64,000 bases of DNA from NCBI RefSeq assembly GCF_900187965.1, contig NZ_FZNL01000017.1, positions 62,001-126,000 on the forward strand, given 5' to 3'. Origin of the DNA: Flavobacterium sp. ov086 (lineage in GTDB: Bacteria; Bacteroidota; Bacteroidia; Flavobacteriales; Flavobacteriaceae). The stretch's first letter is position 1. Every line of letters starts with the position of its first letter. The notes below the pieces were generated by a model that saw nothing but the letters and a program-made list of their open reading frames with translations, was not told where the DNA came from and searched no databases. Position numbers and translations under genes: made by a program. Of the stretch, positions 16,040-25,289 are shown piece after piece.

Positions 16040-19000
16040 ATGCTTAAAAAATTACTGTTTTTAACGTTGCTTATTTGGTTTTCTGGTCTTCAGGCTCAGG
16101 AAACGGAATCATCGTACAAAACCAAAAAAGTAATTGCAACCCGTGACACAATTCATCTGGAAGAATTTAGTATCAATTCGAGTTTTTTTCAGATTCTGAA
16201 TACTAAAAATGAAGTACTTGATTCGACTTTTTATAAAATAAATTTCCAAAAAGGAACCTTACTTTTCAACGAAAAACTAACTTCGACTTCAGACACTTTA
16301 ATTGTCAATTACTTAAAATACCCTGATTTTATTACCAAAGAATACAGTCTTTACAAATCAAATCAAATTGTCACCAATGATATTGGTTCTGAAAAATTGT
16401 ACAAAATAGACAATAGCAGTGCTAAAAAAGTAACTCCGTTTGATGGTTTAAATACTTCCGGAAGCATCACTCGTGGAGTAACTGTAGGAAACAATCAAAA
16501 TGCGGTTTTGAACTCTAATCTGGATTTGCAAATCACCGGAAAAATCTCTGACAAAGTTAGTTTGAGAGCTTCCCTTCAGGACAGTAATATTCCGTTGCAG
16601 GATGGTGGCTACTCACAAAAGCTGGATCAGTTTGATAATATTTTTATGGAACTTTTTAGCGATGACTGGAACATTCGTGCTGGTGATGTTTTCTTAGAGA
16701 ATCGAAGAACTCAGTTTTTAAGTTTCAACAAAAAAGTACAAGGAATTTCAGCAAGTTTTGATTTTGATACTGATAAAAGTAAAACCAATATTTTCGCATC
16801 GGTTTCATTTGCAAAAGGACAATATGCCAAAAGTACTTTTACAGGTCAGGAAGGCAATCAGGGTCCCTATAAACTAAAAGGTCAAAATGGCGAATTATAT
16901 GTTCTGGTCATTTCAGGTTCTGAGCGTGTTTATGTAAATGGTATTTTGCTAAAACGTGGCGAAAACAACGATTACGTAATAGATTATAATGCGGGCGAAA
17001 TTACTTTTACTTCGCTTTTTACGATTACATCTGAAATGCGTATCAATATCGAATATCAATATTCGGATCGAAATTACAACCGAATCGTGACCTACGCCGG
17101 CGCTACACATGAAAATAAAAACTGGAGTTTTGGTGGCTATCTATATTCGGAAAGTGATATGAAGAATCAGCCTTTGCAACAAAATCTTTCTACAGAGCAG
17201 GTTCAGATTTTAAGTCAGGCGGGCGATGATCCAAACTTAATGAAAGCGCCGTCTGCTTATGAAGATACTTATGCCGACAATAAAATTTTGTACAAAAAAA
17301 TCATAGTAAATTCGGTTGAAGCTTATGAGTATTCGAACGATCCGAGTACTGTTTTATACAATGTAAAATTTAGTCTCGTTGGCAATAATGCCGGAAACTA
17401 TATCATTCAGAATAATAATTCGGTCGAACGTATTTATCAATATGTTGCGCTTGTTAATGGGGTTTTACAGGGAAATTACGAACCTATTGTACAATTGGTT
17501 GCACCTATAAAACTGCAAGTCGCCACTTTTTTAGGAAAATACAATCCTGACGAAAAAACATTAGTTGACTTTGAAGTTGCTATAAGCAACAATGATAAAA
17601 ACTTATTCTCCCAAATTGATGATGGAGATAATAGTGGGATTGCTTTAAAAACGAATATCAAGAAACGTCTATTTACCAGAAATTGGACTTTGGACGCTTT
17701 TGCCAATTACCAATTTGTTCAGGAAGATTTTAGATCTGTCGAACGTTTGTATAATATTGAGTTTAGCCGCGATTGGAATTTGAACGGTACCCTTTTTGGA
17801 AATCAAAGTTTGCTGGTTACAGGTTTAAATTTTGATTTATTTGCTAAAAAACAAACTTCAAACATTGGTTTATTCACTTATCAATTTGAGAAATTAGATT
17901 ATTCAGAAAGTTATTCGGGAGCGAGACATACTACAACGGCGCTTTTTAAACTGAAGCAATGGACGATTGAAAATCAGGGAAGTTTTTTAAATTCGGATGC
18001 TACGGCTTCGACTTCAAAATTCATCAGAAATCAAACCAGAACTAAATATCATTTCGGAAAAAACTGGGTTGGTGCAAGTCTGCAAATTGAGGACAATCAG
18101 CAAAAGGATAAAGTAACAAATCAATTTTCGGCCCTGAGCCAAAGGTTTTCAGAATATGGCGCTTTTGTTGGTCGTGGCGACAGCACCAAAGTTTTTGTAG
18201 AAATAGGTTATTTACAACGCCGAAATGATAGTTTGCAAAATGGTTTATTACAACATGTGAACAATTCGCAAACCTATTATTTAAAGTCAAAACTGATTCA
18301 GAATAAAAAAACAGATTTAGCGGTCTATGCAAGTTATCGAAACTTAGATTTTACAGATGCCTCCCGAAAAAACGAGCCTTCTTTAAATTCGAGAATACTT
18401 TACAACGATCGCTTTTTTAATCAATTGATGCAAATTGGTACGGCTTACGAAACCAGTTCCGGAACTATAGCGCAACAGGAATTTACGTATATCGAGGTTC
18501 AAACCGGACAGGGAGTTTATACCTGGAATGATTATAATGGTGACGGAATTCAACAATTGGAAGAATTTGAAATCGCCGCTTTCCCAGATCAGGCAAGATA
18601 TATCAGAATCTTTCTGCCGAATCAGATTTATATTAAAACCAATCAAAACAAATTTTCACAATCTGTTGCTTTGAATCCAATGCAATGGCAAAACGAAAAA
18701 GGTTTCAAAAAACTGCTTTCTTATTTTTACAATCAGACTTCATTTATTATGGATCGAAAAGTAAAAAGCCAGGGCGAACGCTTAGAATTGAATCCGTTTA
18801 ATTCATCCGAAGAGAATATTTTGGGATTAAATTCAAGTTTTAGAAACAGCTTATATTACAATCGCGGAAAACAAAAAAACTCTGTAACGTATACTTATCT
18901 TATTAATAAAGGGAAAAATTTACTTTCTATCGGTTCTCAAAATGTCAAAAACAGTTCACATCAATTACAATATACCCATTTGTATCAAAAAAGCTGGTTG

Positions 19001-19471
19001 TTTAATTTCTTTACCAAAACGATTGAAACGAACTTAGTTTCTGAAGATTTTGTCGAAAAAAACTATGATTTAAAAGGTTATCAAATGGCTCCAAAAATTA
19101 GTTATCTGTTTTCTAAAAATACGAGTTTAGATTTCTTTTATGAGTTTCAGAATAAAGAAAACAAAATAGGAAATTTTGAAACACTTGTTCAAAACAGACT
19201 CGGAACTTCTTTTTCATTTGCCGGTGAAAAAAAGGTAACCTTAAATGGGGAGTTTTCTTTTTATCAAAATAAATTCAATGGCAATGAATTTTCGTCTGTA
19301 GGGTTTCAGATGTTGGAAGGACTTCAGGCAGGACAAAATTTAGTATGGAAGCTTCTATTACAGAAAAATATAACACAATTCCTGGATGTTAACCTGAATT
19401 ATCAGGGGCGAAAAAGTGAAACTGGTTCTATTGTACATACAGGAAGCATTCAATTGCGTGCATATTTTTAG
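16040..19471 (+). CDS. large outer membrane beta-barrel-like protein, function unknown
   Basis: A 1143-residue exported protein with signal peptide MLKKLLFLTLLIWFSGLQAQ. Residues 30-115 form a strand-rich N-terminal domain. A conserved block SGSITRGVTVGNNQNAVLNS, then LDLQITGKISDKVSLRASLQD, then DGGYSQKLDQFDNIFMEL, spans about 140-205 and is a pattern I associate with Bacteroidota outer membrane proteins of unassigned role. The rest is a long series of amphipathic strands with aromatic girdles, ending in SIQLRAYF, the aromatic C-terminus expected for BAM-inserted barrels. No plug, TonB box or T9SS domain is visible. Single gene with its own promoter. No name is assigned. Confidence 0.75.
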   Translation: MLKKLLFLTLLIWFSGLQAQETESSYKTKKVIATRDTIHLEEFSINSSFFQILNTKNEVLDSTFYKINFQKGTLLFNEKLTSTSDTLIVNYLKYPDFITKEYSLYKSNQIVTNDIGSEKLYKIDNSSAKKVTPFDGLNTSGSITRGVTVGNNQNAVLNSNLDLQITGKISDKVSLRASLQDSNIPLQDGGYSQKLDQFDNIFMELFSDDWNIRAGDVFLENRRTQFLSFNKKVQGISASFDFDTDKSKTNIFASVSFAKGQYAKSTFTGQEGNQGPYKLKGQNGELYVLVISGSERVYVNGILLKRGENNDYVIDYNAGEITFTSLFTITSEMRINIEYQYSDRNYNRIVTYAGATHENKNWSFGGYLYSESDMKNQPLQQNLSTEQVQILSQAGDDPNLMKAPSAYEDTYADNKILYKKIIVNSVEAYEYSNDPSTVLYNVKFSLVGNNAGNYIIQNNNSVERIYQYVALVNGVLQGNYEPIVQLVAPIKLQVATFLGKYNPDEKTLVDFEVAISNNDKNLFSQIDDGDNSGIALKTNIKKRLFTRNWTLDAFANYQFVQEDFRSVERLYNIEFSRDWNLNGTLFGNQSLLVTGLNFDLFAKKQTSNIGLFTYQFEKLDYSESYSGARHTTTALFKLKQWTIENQGSFLNSDATASTSKFIRNQTRTKYHFGKNWVGASLQIEDNQQKDKVTNQFSALSQRFSEYGAFVGRGDSTKVFVEIGYLQRRNDSLQNGLLQHVNNSQTYYLKSKLIQNKKTDLAVYASYRNLDFTDASRKNEPSLNSRILYNDRFFNQLMQIGTAYETSSGTIAQQEFTYIEVQTGQGVYTWNDYNGDGIQQLEEFEIAAFPDQARYIRIFLPNQIYIKTNQNKFSQSVALNPMQWQNEKGFKKLLSYFYNQTSFIMDRKVKSQGERLELNPFNSSEENILGLNSSFRNSLYYNRGKQKNSVTYTYLINKGKNLLSIGSQNVKNSSHQLQYTHLYQKSWLFNFFTKTIETNLVSEDFVEKNYDLKGYQMAPKISYLFSKNTSLDFFYEFQNKENKIGNFETLVQNRLGTSFSFAGEKKVTLNGEFSFYQNKFNGNEFSSVGFQMLEGLQAGQNLVWKLLLQKNITQFLDVNLNYQGRKSETGSIVHTGSIQLRAYF

Positions 19472-19534
19472 TGGTTAACGAAAAACATTACAATAAATTG
19501 ATTAATTTTAATTGAAATTTTAACTTTTAGCCTT

Positions 19535-20176
19535 ATGAAAAAATTATTATTACTCTGTTTTCTAGTTGTTTTCTCCTCTAATTTCTATGCTCAGGAAACT
19601 GCTAAAACTACTAAGAGCAAAACGGAAGCTTCTACTAAAAAAGCAAAAGCAAGTGCAGACAAAGCAACTTCGGATGCAAAAAAAGCAACTGCAAAATCTA
19701 AAAAAGCAGCTGACGATGCTACTGCATCAGCAAAAAAGGAAACTGCTAAATCAAAAAAAGCAACTAGTGATGCTGCCAGCGACGCTTCTGCGAAAGCAAA
19801 AAAAGAATCAACTAAAGCGAAAAAAGCTAGTGCCGATGCAACTGACGTTTCTGCGAAAGCAAAAAAAGAAACCGATAAAACAAAAAGCGATGCTGACAAA
19901 GCTGCAAAAAAAGCAACTGCAAAATCTGAAAGCGCAAAAAATGATGTAACTAAAACAGCAGCAAAAGCAGATGCAGCCAGCAAAACAGCAAAAAAAGACG
20001 TGACATCCAGTAAAACTGCGGCTTCTAAAACAATAAAAGAAACCAATGAAAAAGCTCCAAAAGTAGCTGATAAAGTTACCGGAGAATACAATGGAAAAAA
20101 AGTTTACACAGGACCAAAGGGTGGTAGATACTATATTAACTCCAATGGGAACAAAACTTATATTCAGGATAAATAA
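19535..20176 (+). CDS. exported Ala/Lys-rich protein with PBCV-type basic adaptor domain
   Basis: A 213-residue protein with signal peptide MKKLLLLCFLVVFSSNFYAQ, then about 150 residues made mostly of Ala, Lys, Thr, Ser and Asp in degenerate heptad-like repeats (SAKAKKE, AKKATAKSKKA), and a C-terminal domain NGKKVYTGPKGGRYYINSNG that matches the PBCV-specific basic adaptor domain (G-P-K-G-G-R-YY core). The middle resembles histone H1 tails or a helical surface stalk. The signal peptide places it outside the cytoplasm, so a DNA-compacting role is doubtful; cell-wall or polyanion binding is possible. The repeat gives spurious long ORFs in other frames. Confidence 0.8.
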   Translation: MKKLLLLCFLVVFSSNFYAQETAKTTKSKTEASTKKAKASADKATSDAKKATAKSKKAADDATASAKKETAKSKKATSDAASDASAKAKKESTKAKKASADATDVSAKAKKETDKTKSDADKAAKKATAKSESAKNDVTKTAAKADAASKTAKKDVTSSKTAASKTIKETNEKAPKVADKVTGEYNGKKVYTGPKGGRYYINSNGNKTYIQDK

Positions 20177-20197
20177 TAATTTCACATCTATACAGCA

Positions 20198-20228
20198 AGG
20201 AACTATCTTAAGGTAGTTCCTTTTTTTT
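20198..20228 (+). terminator. terminator after the Ala/Lys-rich protein gene
   Basis: Stem AAGGAACTA / TAGTTCCTT followed by nine or more T. Confidence 0.88.
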
Positions 20229-20420
20229 TGCAAAAAACTTATTTATAGCAAATTGGTCGTTAACATACAAATAACCTTACACTATAAATTTTACTGTTTT
20301 TAAACTTTTTTATCTTAAAATGCCTTCTAAACCAGTATCTAGAGTTAATAATTTAGTAATACGCCTGAAATATCATAGAAAACATATTTCTTTATCTTCG
20401 TTTTTAAAAAGCGTTAAACT

Positions 20421-21491
20421 ATGAGCATTGACTATTCTGCGAACAAAACAATTTTAGTTGCTCCATTAAACTGGGGATTAGGCCATGCGGCAAGATGTAT
20501 CCCAATTATTAAAGCGCTTCAAGAAAACAATTATATTCCAATAATCGCCTCTGATGGAGTTGCATTGGCTTTACTACGTAAAGAATTTCCTTATGTACAA
20601 ACTCTCGAATTACCATCTTATCATATTGAATATGCTAAAAATGGGAAAAACTTTAAATGGAAGCTGATTAAGAATTTACCCAAAATGATCGTCGCTATTC
20701 TTGATGAGAAAAAAATGGTGAATGGCTGGATAAAAAAACACGGAATTGACGGTATTATATCTGATAACCGTTTAGGCGTTTTCAGCAAAAAAGTGCCTTC
20801 TGTATTTATGACGCATCAACTGAATGTGATGACGGGAAATACGACTTGGTTTACGAGTAAATGCCATCAACATGTTATAAAAAAATATTCTGAATGCTGG
20901 GTTCCAGACACTAATGAGAAGGTGAACTTGACTGGTGAATTAGGTCATCTTAAAACAAATGATCTTAACTTAAAGTATATTGGTCCGTTGAGCAGAATGC
21001 GCAAAAAGGATATCCCGAAAGCCTATGATTTAATGATTATTTTATCAGGACCGGAACCTCAGCGTACTTTTCTAGACGAGAAACTACAAAAAGAAATTGT
21101 TAATTACCAAGGTAAAGTGGTATTTGTACAAGGTATTGTAGAGAAAACACAAAACAAATGGCAAGCCGGAAACGTTACTTATTACAATTTCATGAACTCA
21201 AAACAATTGGAACAAACGTTTAATGAAAGTGAATTTGTTTTATGCCGTTCGGGTTACACGACCGTTATGGATTTGGCAAAATTGGGCAAGAAAGCCTTTT
21301 TTATTCCAACTCCGGGACAATATGAACAAGAATATCTGGCGATAAAACTTCAGGAAGAGAACTTGGTACCGTATGCAATGCAAGACGACTTTACCATTGA
21401 AGATCTTTCAAAAGTAAAGTCGTTTAAAGGTTTAACCCAATTTAATGAAGACATTGATTGGGATAAGTTATTTTCTATATTCGAAGACTAG
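20421..21491 (+). CDS. glycosyltransferase, MurG/family 28-like
   Basis: A 356-residue GT-B fold enzyme. The N-terminal nucleotide-binding-type half starts TILVAPLNWGLGHAARCIPI, where GLGHAAR is the glycine loop seen in MurG-like and monogalactosyldiacylglycerol synthase-like enzymes. The C-terminal donor half contains LSGPEPQRTF, FVLCRSGYTTVMDLAKLGKK and FIPTPGQYEQEYLA, the acidic/Gly-rich sugar nucleotide site. No signal peptide is present, so it acts at the cytoplasmic face. It is not the MurG of a division cluster; the acceptor is unknown. Single gene. Confidence 0.82.
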   Translation: MSIDYSANKTILVAPLNWGLGHAARCIPIIKALQENNYIPIIASDGVALALLRKEFPYVQTLELPSYHIEYAKNGKNFKWKLIKNLPKMIVAILDEKKMVNGWIKKHGIDGIISDNRLGVFSKKVPSVFMTHQLNVMTGNTTWFTSKCHQHVIKKYSECWVPDTNEKVNLTGELGHLKTNDLNLKYIGPLSRMRKKDIPKAYDLMIILSGPEPQRTFLDEKLQKEIVNYQGKVVFVQGIVEKTQNKWQAGNVTYYNFMNSKQLEQTFNESEFVLCRSGYTTVMDLAKLGKKAFFIPTPGQYEQEYLAIKLQEENLVPYAMQDDFTIEDLSKVKSFKGLTQFNEDIDWDKLFSIFED

Positions 21492-21512
21492 AGACGCACA
21501 CCAATACTTCTT

Positions 21513-21603
21513 TTTTGCCACTAATTTCGCGAATTTGCACTAATTAATTCGTGCGGATTAGTGAAATTCGTGGTGAACTCGCACCGATTTTAAAATCATT
21601 TAA
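21513..21603 (-). repeat. ~95-bp CACGAATT hairpin element, copy 2 (reverse)
   Basis: Read on the minus strand it gives TTAAATGATTTTAAAATCGG ... ACCACGAATTTCACTAATCC ... TTAGTGGCAAAA, aligning along its whole length with the element at 6200-6297. It lies in the convergent gap between the glycosyltransferase and porin genes. Confidence 0.75.
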
Positions 21604-21604
21604 T

Positions 21605-22900
21605 TTAGAAATTAAACTGAGCTTGCAATCTCAATAAATTTCCTTGTTGTCTATTGATTGGTAGTGCGCTGTCTTCGAAAGTACGGTCGGCAATCACATA
21701 TTCTGCTGTAAGTTCGAAGGCTTTGATTGGCTGCCATTCTATACCAATTTCGTAGTCTCTAACAACATAACTTCGGGCATCTTTTTCATATTTTTTCCCT
21801 CCGTCATAATATTGAAACTTTGCAAAAGGGTATATATGTTGTTTTTTGAAGTCTAATTTATAATTAAATAATACGTAACCACCATTTAAATCTGTTTCGT
21901 CAACGGTGTTGGTAAGTGTATTGTATCGAGGTCCTCTTCCGATATTATATTCTGTTTGGATTCCGAAGGGTCTTGGATACAAGACAAATGTTGCCCCTAC
22001 TCGTTGGTCCTTTACATATTGCGGATCGTTTACTTTTACTCCTGGTGAAATTTCTCCTGTAAAAGCCCATTTTCCGGTGTAAGCCTGGATTCCCGGTTCG
22101 ATAATCTGACTTCCTATTACAAAAGGATACGTTACTCTGGCAACCACATTAAGATCTCTGTTTCCGTCTAGTTTATTAGCAATTTGTCCGTTGTAAACTC
22201 CAAAAGCAAAAACTCCATAATCTCCAGAACCTTTGAAGCCGTCTTTTACCAACATCTCAAAACGTTCTCTAATTTTGGCTGGTGCCCAATAAAAGAACAT
22301 TCCCAAATCGCGTTCGTTTAATATTGCACTATTCATCGCATCATTTCTGTCTAAGGCCAAACGCTGCGAGCTCGATTGCATGTTTTCGAAACCATATGGA
22401 ATCTTACTTTGTCCAACACGAACACGATATTCTCTTTTTTTATCGAAAGAAAGATCAAAATAAAGATCTCGAATCTGAACGAAATTTTGGATTCCCGTAA
22501 CCGGTGAACTGGCAAAATCAGGTTGAAAATAGAAAAATACATTTGGATGAACCTGTCCTGAAAACACCAAACGGGCACGTCTTATAAAAAGTCCGTTGTT
22601 TGCTTTTGCATCCGGAGCTGTAGAAGTTGTTCCCCATGATTTATCACATTGCTCGCAAGAAACTTTATCATTTGTAGAAAGTAAACCATTGTATCTTATT
22701 TGGGCATAACCTCGCAATGAGATTCTATCGTACCAATGTTCGGCAGTACCTGCCCCTGATTGTGTGTCTGGAAGTTTTGCTTTGTTTATGGAATCCAGAA
22801 GACGAACGACTTCTTTTTTCACATCTTGTTTACTTAGTTCTTGCGCATTTGCTACACAAGTAATTAGCAATAAAATTGCAATTATTTTCTTTTTTATCAT
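21605..22900 (-). CDS. OprO/OprP-like (phosphate-selective) porin
   Basis: A 431-residue outer membrane porin with signal peptide MIKKKIIAILLLITCVANAQ, then a helical KQDVKKEVVRLLDSINKAK stretch and the barrel starting ISLRGYAQIRYN. The features NNGLFIRRARLVFSGQVHPN, YFQPDFA, VRVGQSKIPYGFENMQSSSQ and the aromatic end LLRLQAQFNF are those of the porin O/P family. It should allow passive entry of anions such as phosphate. It follows the sensor kinase gene at 24148-23069 on the same strand but has its own operator and -7 box (22930-22973), so it is probably a target of that two-component system. Confidence 0.88.
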   Translation of the reverse strand: MIKKKIIAILLLITCVANAQELSKQDVKKEVVRLLDSINKAKLPDTQSGAGTAEHWYDRISLRGYAQIRYNGLLSTNDKVSCEQCDKSWGTTSTAPDAKANNGLFIRRARLVFSGQVHPNVFFYFQPDFASSPVTGIQNFVQIRDLYFDLSFDKKREYRVRVGQSKIPYGFENMQSSSQRLALDRNDAMNSAILNERDLGMFFYWAPAKIRERFEMLVKDGFKGSGDYGVFAFGVYNGQIANKLDGNRDLNVVARVTYPFVIGSQIIEPGIQAYTGKWAFTGEISPGVKVNDPQYVKDQRVGATFVLYPRPFGIQTEYNIGRGPRYNTLTNTVDETDLNGGYVLFNYKLDFKKQHIYPFAKFQYYDGGKKYEKDARSYVVRDYEIGIEWQPIKAFELTAEYVIADRTFEDSALPINRQQGNLLRLQAQFNF

Positions 22901-22929
22901 TTTGCTCTAATGCGCTTAAATTCAAGGTG

Positions 22930-22973
22930 CAAAGATGTGTCACCTATGTTAAGAAATCATTAACAAGATGTTA
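22930..22973 (-). promoter_or_regulatory. PhoB-type phased operator and -7 box of the porin gene
   Basis: On the minus strand TAAC (22973-22970), TAAT (22962-22959) and TAAC (22951-22948) are each 11 bp apart, followed 11 nt after the last repeat by CATCTTTG (22937-22930), one mismatch from TAnnTTTG. The same TAAC-n7-TAAT-n7-TAAC array precedes the genes at 28295 and 29989. Confidence 0.7.
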
Positions 22974-23011
22974 CTATAATAAAAATTTATTGTTACGAGA
23001 TGACAGTCAAT

Positions 23012-23026
23012 ATTACATTAAGGTTA
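23012..23026 (-). promoter_or_regulatory. second TAAC-n7-TAAT site upstream of the porin gene
   Basis: The minus strand reads TAAC-CTTAATG-TAAT, with a degenerate third unit GTCA 11 bp on (23004-23001). It may be an auxiliary binding site. Confidence 0.5.
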
Positions 23027-23068
23027 AAATCCCCGTGTTTCTGCACCTCGACAGAAAATAGCTTACAA

Positions 23069-24148
23069 TTATTTAACCTCGGCTTTTATTGCTTTTATTG
23101 CTTTTTCGAGCGTAAAAGAGAATTCTGAACCTATTCCGAATTCACTTTCTACATAAACTTTCTCTTTATGAGCTTCAATAATATGTTTTACGATTGCCAA
23201 GCCAAGACCGGAACCTCCTTCTGAACGGGTTCCGCTTTTATCAACTCTGTAGAAACGCTCAAAAAGTCTTGGAATGTTTTGTTTTTCAACTCCTTCTCCG
23301 TTATCACTAATACGAATCAGGACTTTTTTCTTGGTTAAATTTACAACCCCAACTTCAGTCAAACCACCATCTTTACCATATTTAATAGAATTCACAATCA
23401 GGTTTTCAAGCACTTGCTGAATTCTGTCCTGATCACCACGAACAACTACAGATTGAACATTCTTGCTTTCAAAGGCTAATTTGATTTTCTTTTTATCAGC
23501 TTTCATTTCTAATAAATCAAAAACATTCTGGATAAGCTCAACAATATTAAAATCAGTAAAATTTAAATCCAAATCTCCCGATTCTAATTTAGTAATCATA
23601 TCAAGATCTTCGACTATATAGATAAGACGCTCTACTCCTTTTTCGGCACGTTTTAAATATTTCTTTCTAATGTTCTTATCGTCCATTGCTCCATCAAGCA
23701 AAGTCGAAACATAACCCTGAACAGTAAACAAAGGTGTTTTTAGTTCGTGCGAAACGTTTCCTAAAAACTCTCTGCGGTATTGTTCACGAATTTCCAGCAT
23801 CTCGATCTCCAGTTTTTTATCTGTCGCAAACTTCTTTACTTCGCGTGAAAGCGTTTCCATATCAGTGGTTATAGGCTGATTGATAAGTGTGGTCGATTCC
23901 AGCAACGAAACCTCATCGTATATTTTCTTAACTCTTCTGTAAATAAAACGTTCTACACGATATTGTAAAACCAGAAAAGCAAATACATAAATTGAGATAA
24001 TAAAAATTATTCCGAATGCAACCTGATGCTTTAGTTGATTTTTATAAAATAAAGACATTAACATCAATACAAACGCTGTTGCAAAAAGACTTATATATAA
24101 TGCCGATTTGACAGCAAATTTGTATGTTTTTTTAAAATTAATTTTCAT
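23069..24148 (-). CDS. PhoR-like sensor histidine kinase
   Basis: A 359-residue inner membrane kinase. Two close transmembrane helices occupy residues 14-32 and 40-62 with almost no periplasmic loop. The HisKA box VSHELKTPLFTVQGY (His at about 134) and the HATPase motifs (QQVLENLIVNSIKYG, SDNGEGVEKQNIPRLFERF, GSGLGLAIVKHIIE) follow. The absence of a periplasmic sensor domain is typical of PhoR-type kinases, which read the Pst transporter state. It lies downstream of the response regulator gene on the same strand with a 224-bp gap that holds a repeat, and upstream of a phosphate-type porin. The phosphate role is inferred from architecture and neighbours. Confidence 0.85.
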   Translation of the reverse strand: MKINFKKTYKFAVKSALYISLFATAFVLMLMSLFYKNQLKHQVAFGIIFIISIYVFAFLVLQYRVERFIYRRVKKIYDEVSLLESTTLINQPITTDMETLSREVKKFATDKKLEIEMLEIREQYRREFLGNVSHELKTPLFTVQGYVSTLLDGAMDDKNIRKKYLKRAEKGVERLIYIVEDLDMITKLESGDLDLNFTDFNIVELIQNVFDLLEMKADKKKIKLAFESKNVQSVVVRGDQDRIQQVLENLIVNSIKYGKDGGLTEVGVVNLTKKKVLIRISDNGEGVEKQNIPRLFERFYRVDKSGTRSEGGSGLGLAIVKHIIEAHKEKVYVESEFGIGSEFSFTLEKAIKAIKAEVK

Positions 24149-24160
24149 TGATAGTATTAA

Positions 24161-24187
24161 ACCATTAAGAGATTAAGAAAAATTAAG
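24161..24187. repeat. 27-bp dispersed repeat ACCATTAAGAGATTAAG..., copy 1
   Basis: Identical over 27 bp to 43317-43343. Related ATTAAGATATTAAG sequence occurs near 3637-3650. All copies are intergenic. Confidence 0.7.
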
Positions 24188-24372
24188 TTTCTCTTTGAGT
24201 TAATGAAATTCTCCTAAATTAACATTTGAACTCAAACAAAGTTAACTCAAAAACCATATAAGAAATTAAAGTTCATACGATCTCTAACCCCTTATATGGT
24301 TTATTTTTTATGTAATTCAAATCCGTTTAAATCTTCAGCAAAATCACTTAATGCCTTAGTAACTTAAAAAAA

Positions 24373-25056
24373 TTAAACTTCAAATTTATAACCAACTCCT
24401 TTTATTGTTTTAAAAAGGTCTTCTCCTATTTTTTCACGTAGTTTTCTAATGTGAACATCAATTGTTCTTCCGCCAACTACAACTTCATTGCCCCAAACTT
24501 TATCCAGGATTTCGTCTCTTTTGAAAACTTTCCCCGGTTTAGAAGCTAATAAGTAAAATAATTCGAATTCTTTTCTTGGTAAAGCAATTTCTACATTGCC
24601 TTTTATGATCTTATATTCTTCTCGATTAATCTCGATTCCGCCAACGTTTAAGGTGTCGCTGACTACTTCTTGTTCTTTTAACCTTCTTAACAAAGCCTTT
24701 ACTTTGCTTACCAATAATTTTGGTTTTATTGGCTTGGTGATATAGTCATCTGCACCTGCATCAAAACCAGCTACTTGTGAGTAATCTTCACTTCTCGCTG
24801 TTAGGAATGTTATGATAACATTATTTAATTCAGGAATTTTTCTAATGTGTTCGCAAGCTTCCATTCCATCCATTTCTGCCATCATTACATCCATAATAAT
24901 TAAGTCTGGCAATTCTTTCTGAGCCTTTGCAATGGCCTCTTTTCCGTTAGAAGCTGTTACAATCTGGTAGCCTTCCTGAGCAAGGTTATAGCCAACGATT
25001 TCTAAGATATCTGGTTCATCGTCAACTAATAAAATCTTGGTTTGTGTTTTTTTCAT
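24373..25056 (-). CDS. PhoB-like OmpR-family response regulator
   Basis: A 227-residue two-domain regulator. The ATG at 25056 is used; a TTG three codons upstream is less likely. The receiver domain (1-120) has the acidic pair in LLVDDEPD, the phospho-acceptor Asp in LIIMDVMM, Thr in TFLTAR, and Lys in DYITKPIKP. The winged helix (about 135-227) ends GGRTIDVHIRKLREKIG and IKGVGYKFEV. It is divergent from a TonB receptor gene at 25290, with TAAC/TAAT repeats spaced by 11 bp in the shared region. E. coli PhoB also binds direct repeats with an 11-bp period, supporting a PhoB-like role. Confidence 0.9.
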   Translation of the reverse strand: MKKTQTKILLVDDEPDILEIVGYNLAQEGYQIVTASNGKEAIAKAQKELPDLIIMDVMMAEMDGMEACEHIRKIPELNNVIITFLTARSEDYSQVAGFDAGADDYITKPIKPKLLVSKVKALLRRLKEQEVVSDTLNVGGIEINREEYKIIKGNVEIALPRKEFELFYLLASKPGKVFKRDEILDKVWGNEVVVGGRTIDVHIRKLREKIGEDLFKTIKGVGYKFEV

Positions 25057-25164
25057 AAATAGCAAAAATTGAGATTCTTACATCAAATTTTCTTTATTAT
25101 ACATTCGATGATTTTCATTTGAGATGGTAAATATACTAATAAAACAACGGTCAAAAATTGCAGT

Positions 25165-25198
25165 TAACCGTAATTTAATCTGGTAACAATTTGATAAT
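25165..25198. promoter_or_regulatory. TAAC-n7-TAAT repeats in the phoB-like/TonB receptor divergent region
   Basis: Two modules, TAAC 25165-TAAT 25176 and TAAC 25184-TAAT 25195, each with 11-bp spacing. The position midway between the divergent genes would allow autoregulation of the response regulator gene. Confidence 0.5.
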
Positions 25199-25216
25199 CT
25201 ACAAGACACGAAAACA

Positions 25217-25260
25217 TAACGAGTACCTAACATGAACTTTACACAGCGTTTCTTTCTTTG
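25217..25260 (+). promoter_or_regulatory. PhoB-type operator and -7 box of the TonB receptor gene
   Basis: TAAC (25217-25220) and TAAC (25228-25231) are 11 bp apart. The -7-like box TTTCTTTG begins at 25253, 22 nt after the last repeat, exactly the spacing found at 28242/28264 and 29929/29951. Confidence 0.65.
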
Positions 25261-25289
25261 CACAAAAATAAATTAAACACAACACTGAA

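Noticed and set aside
19600..20060. CRISPR or satellite array
   Set aside because: Repeats are degenerate codon-level repeats within an open reading frame, without uniform spacers.
19566..20233. Three long ORFs in other frames over the Ala/Lys-rich gene
   Set aside because: Low-complexity GCA/AAA codon repeats leave alternate frames open; only the frame with signal peptide and the adaptor domain makes sense.
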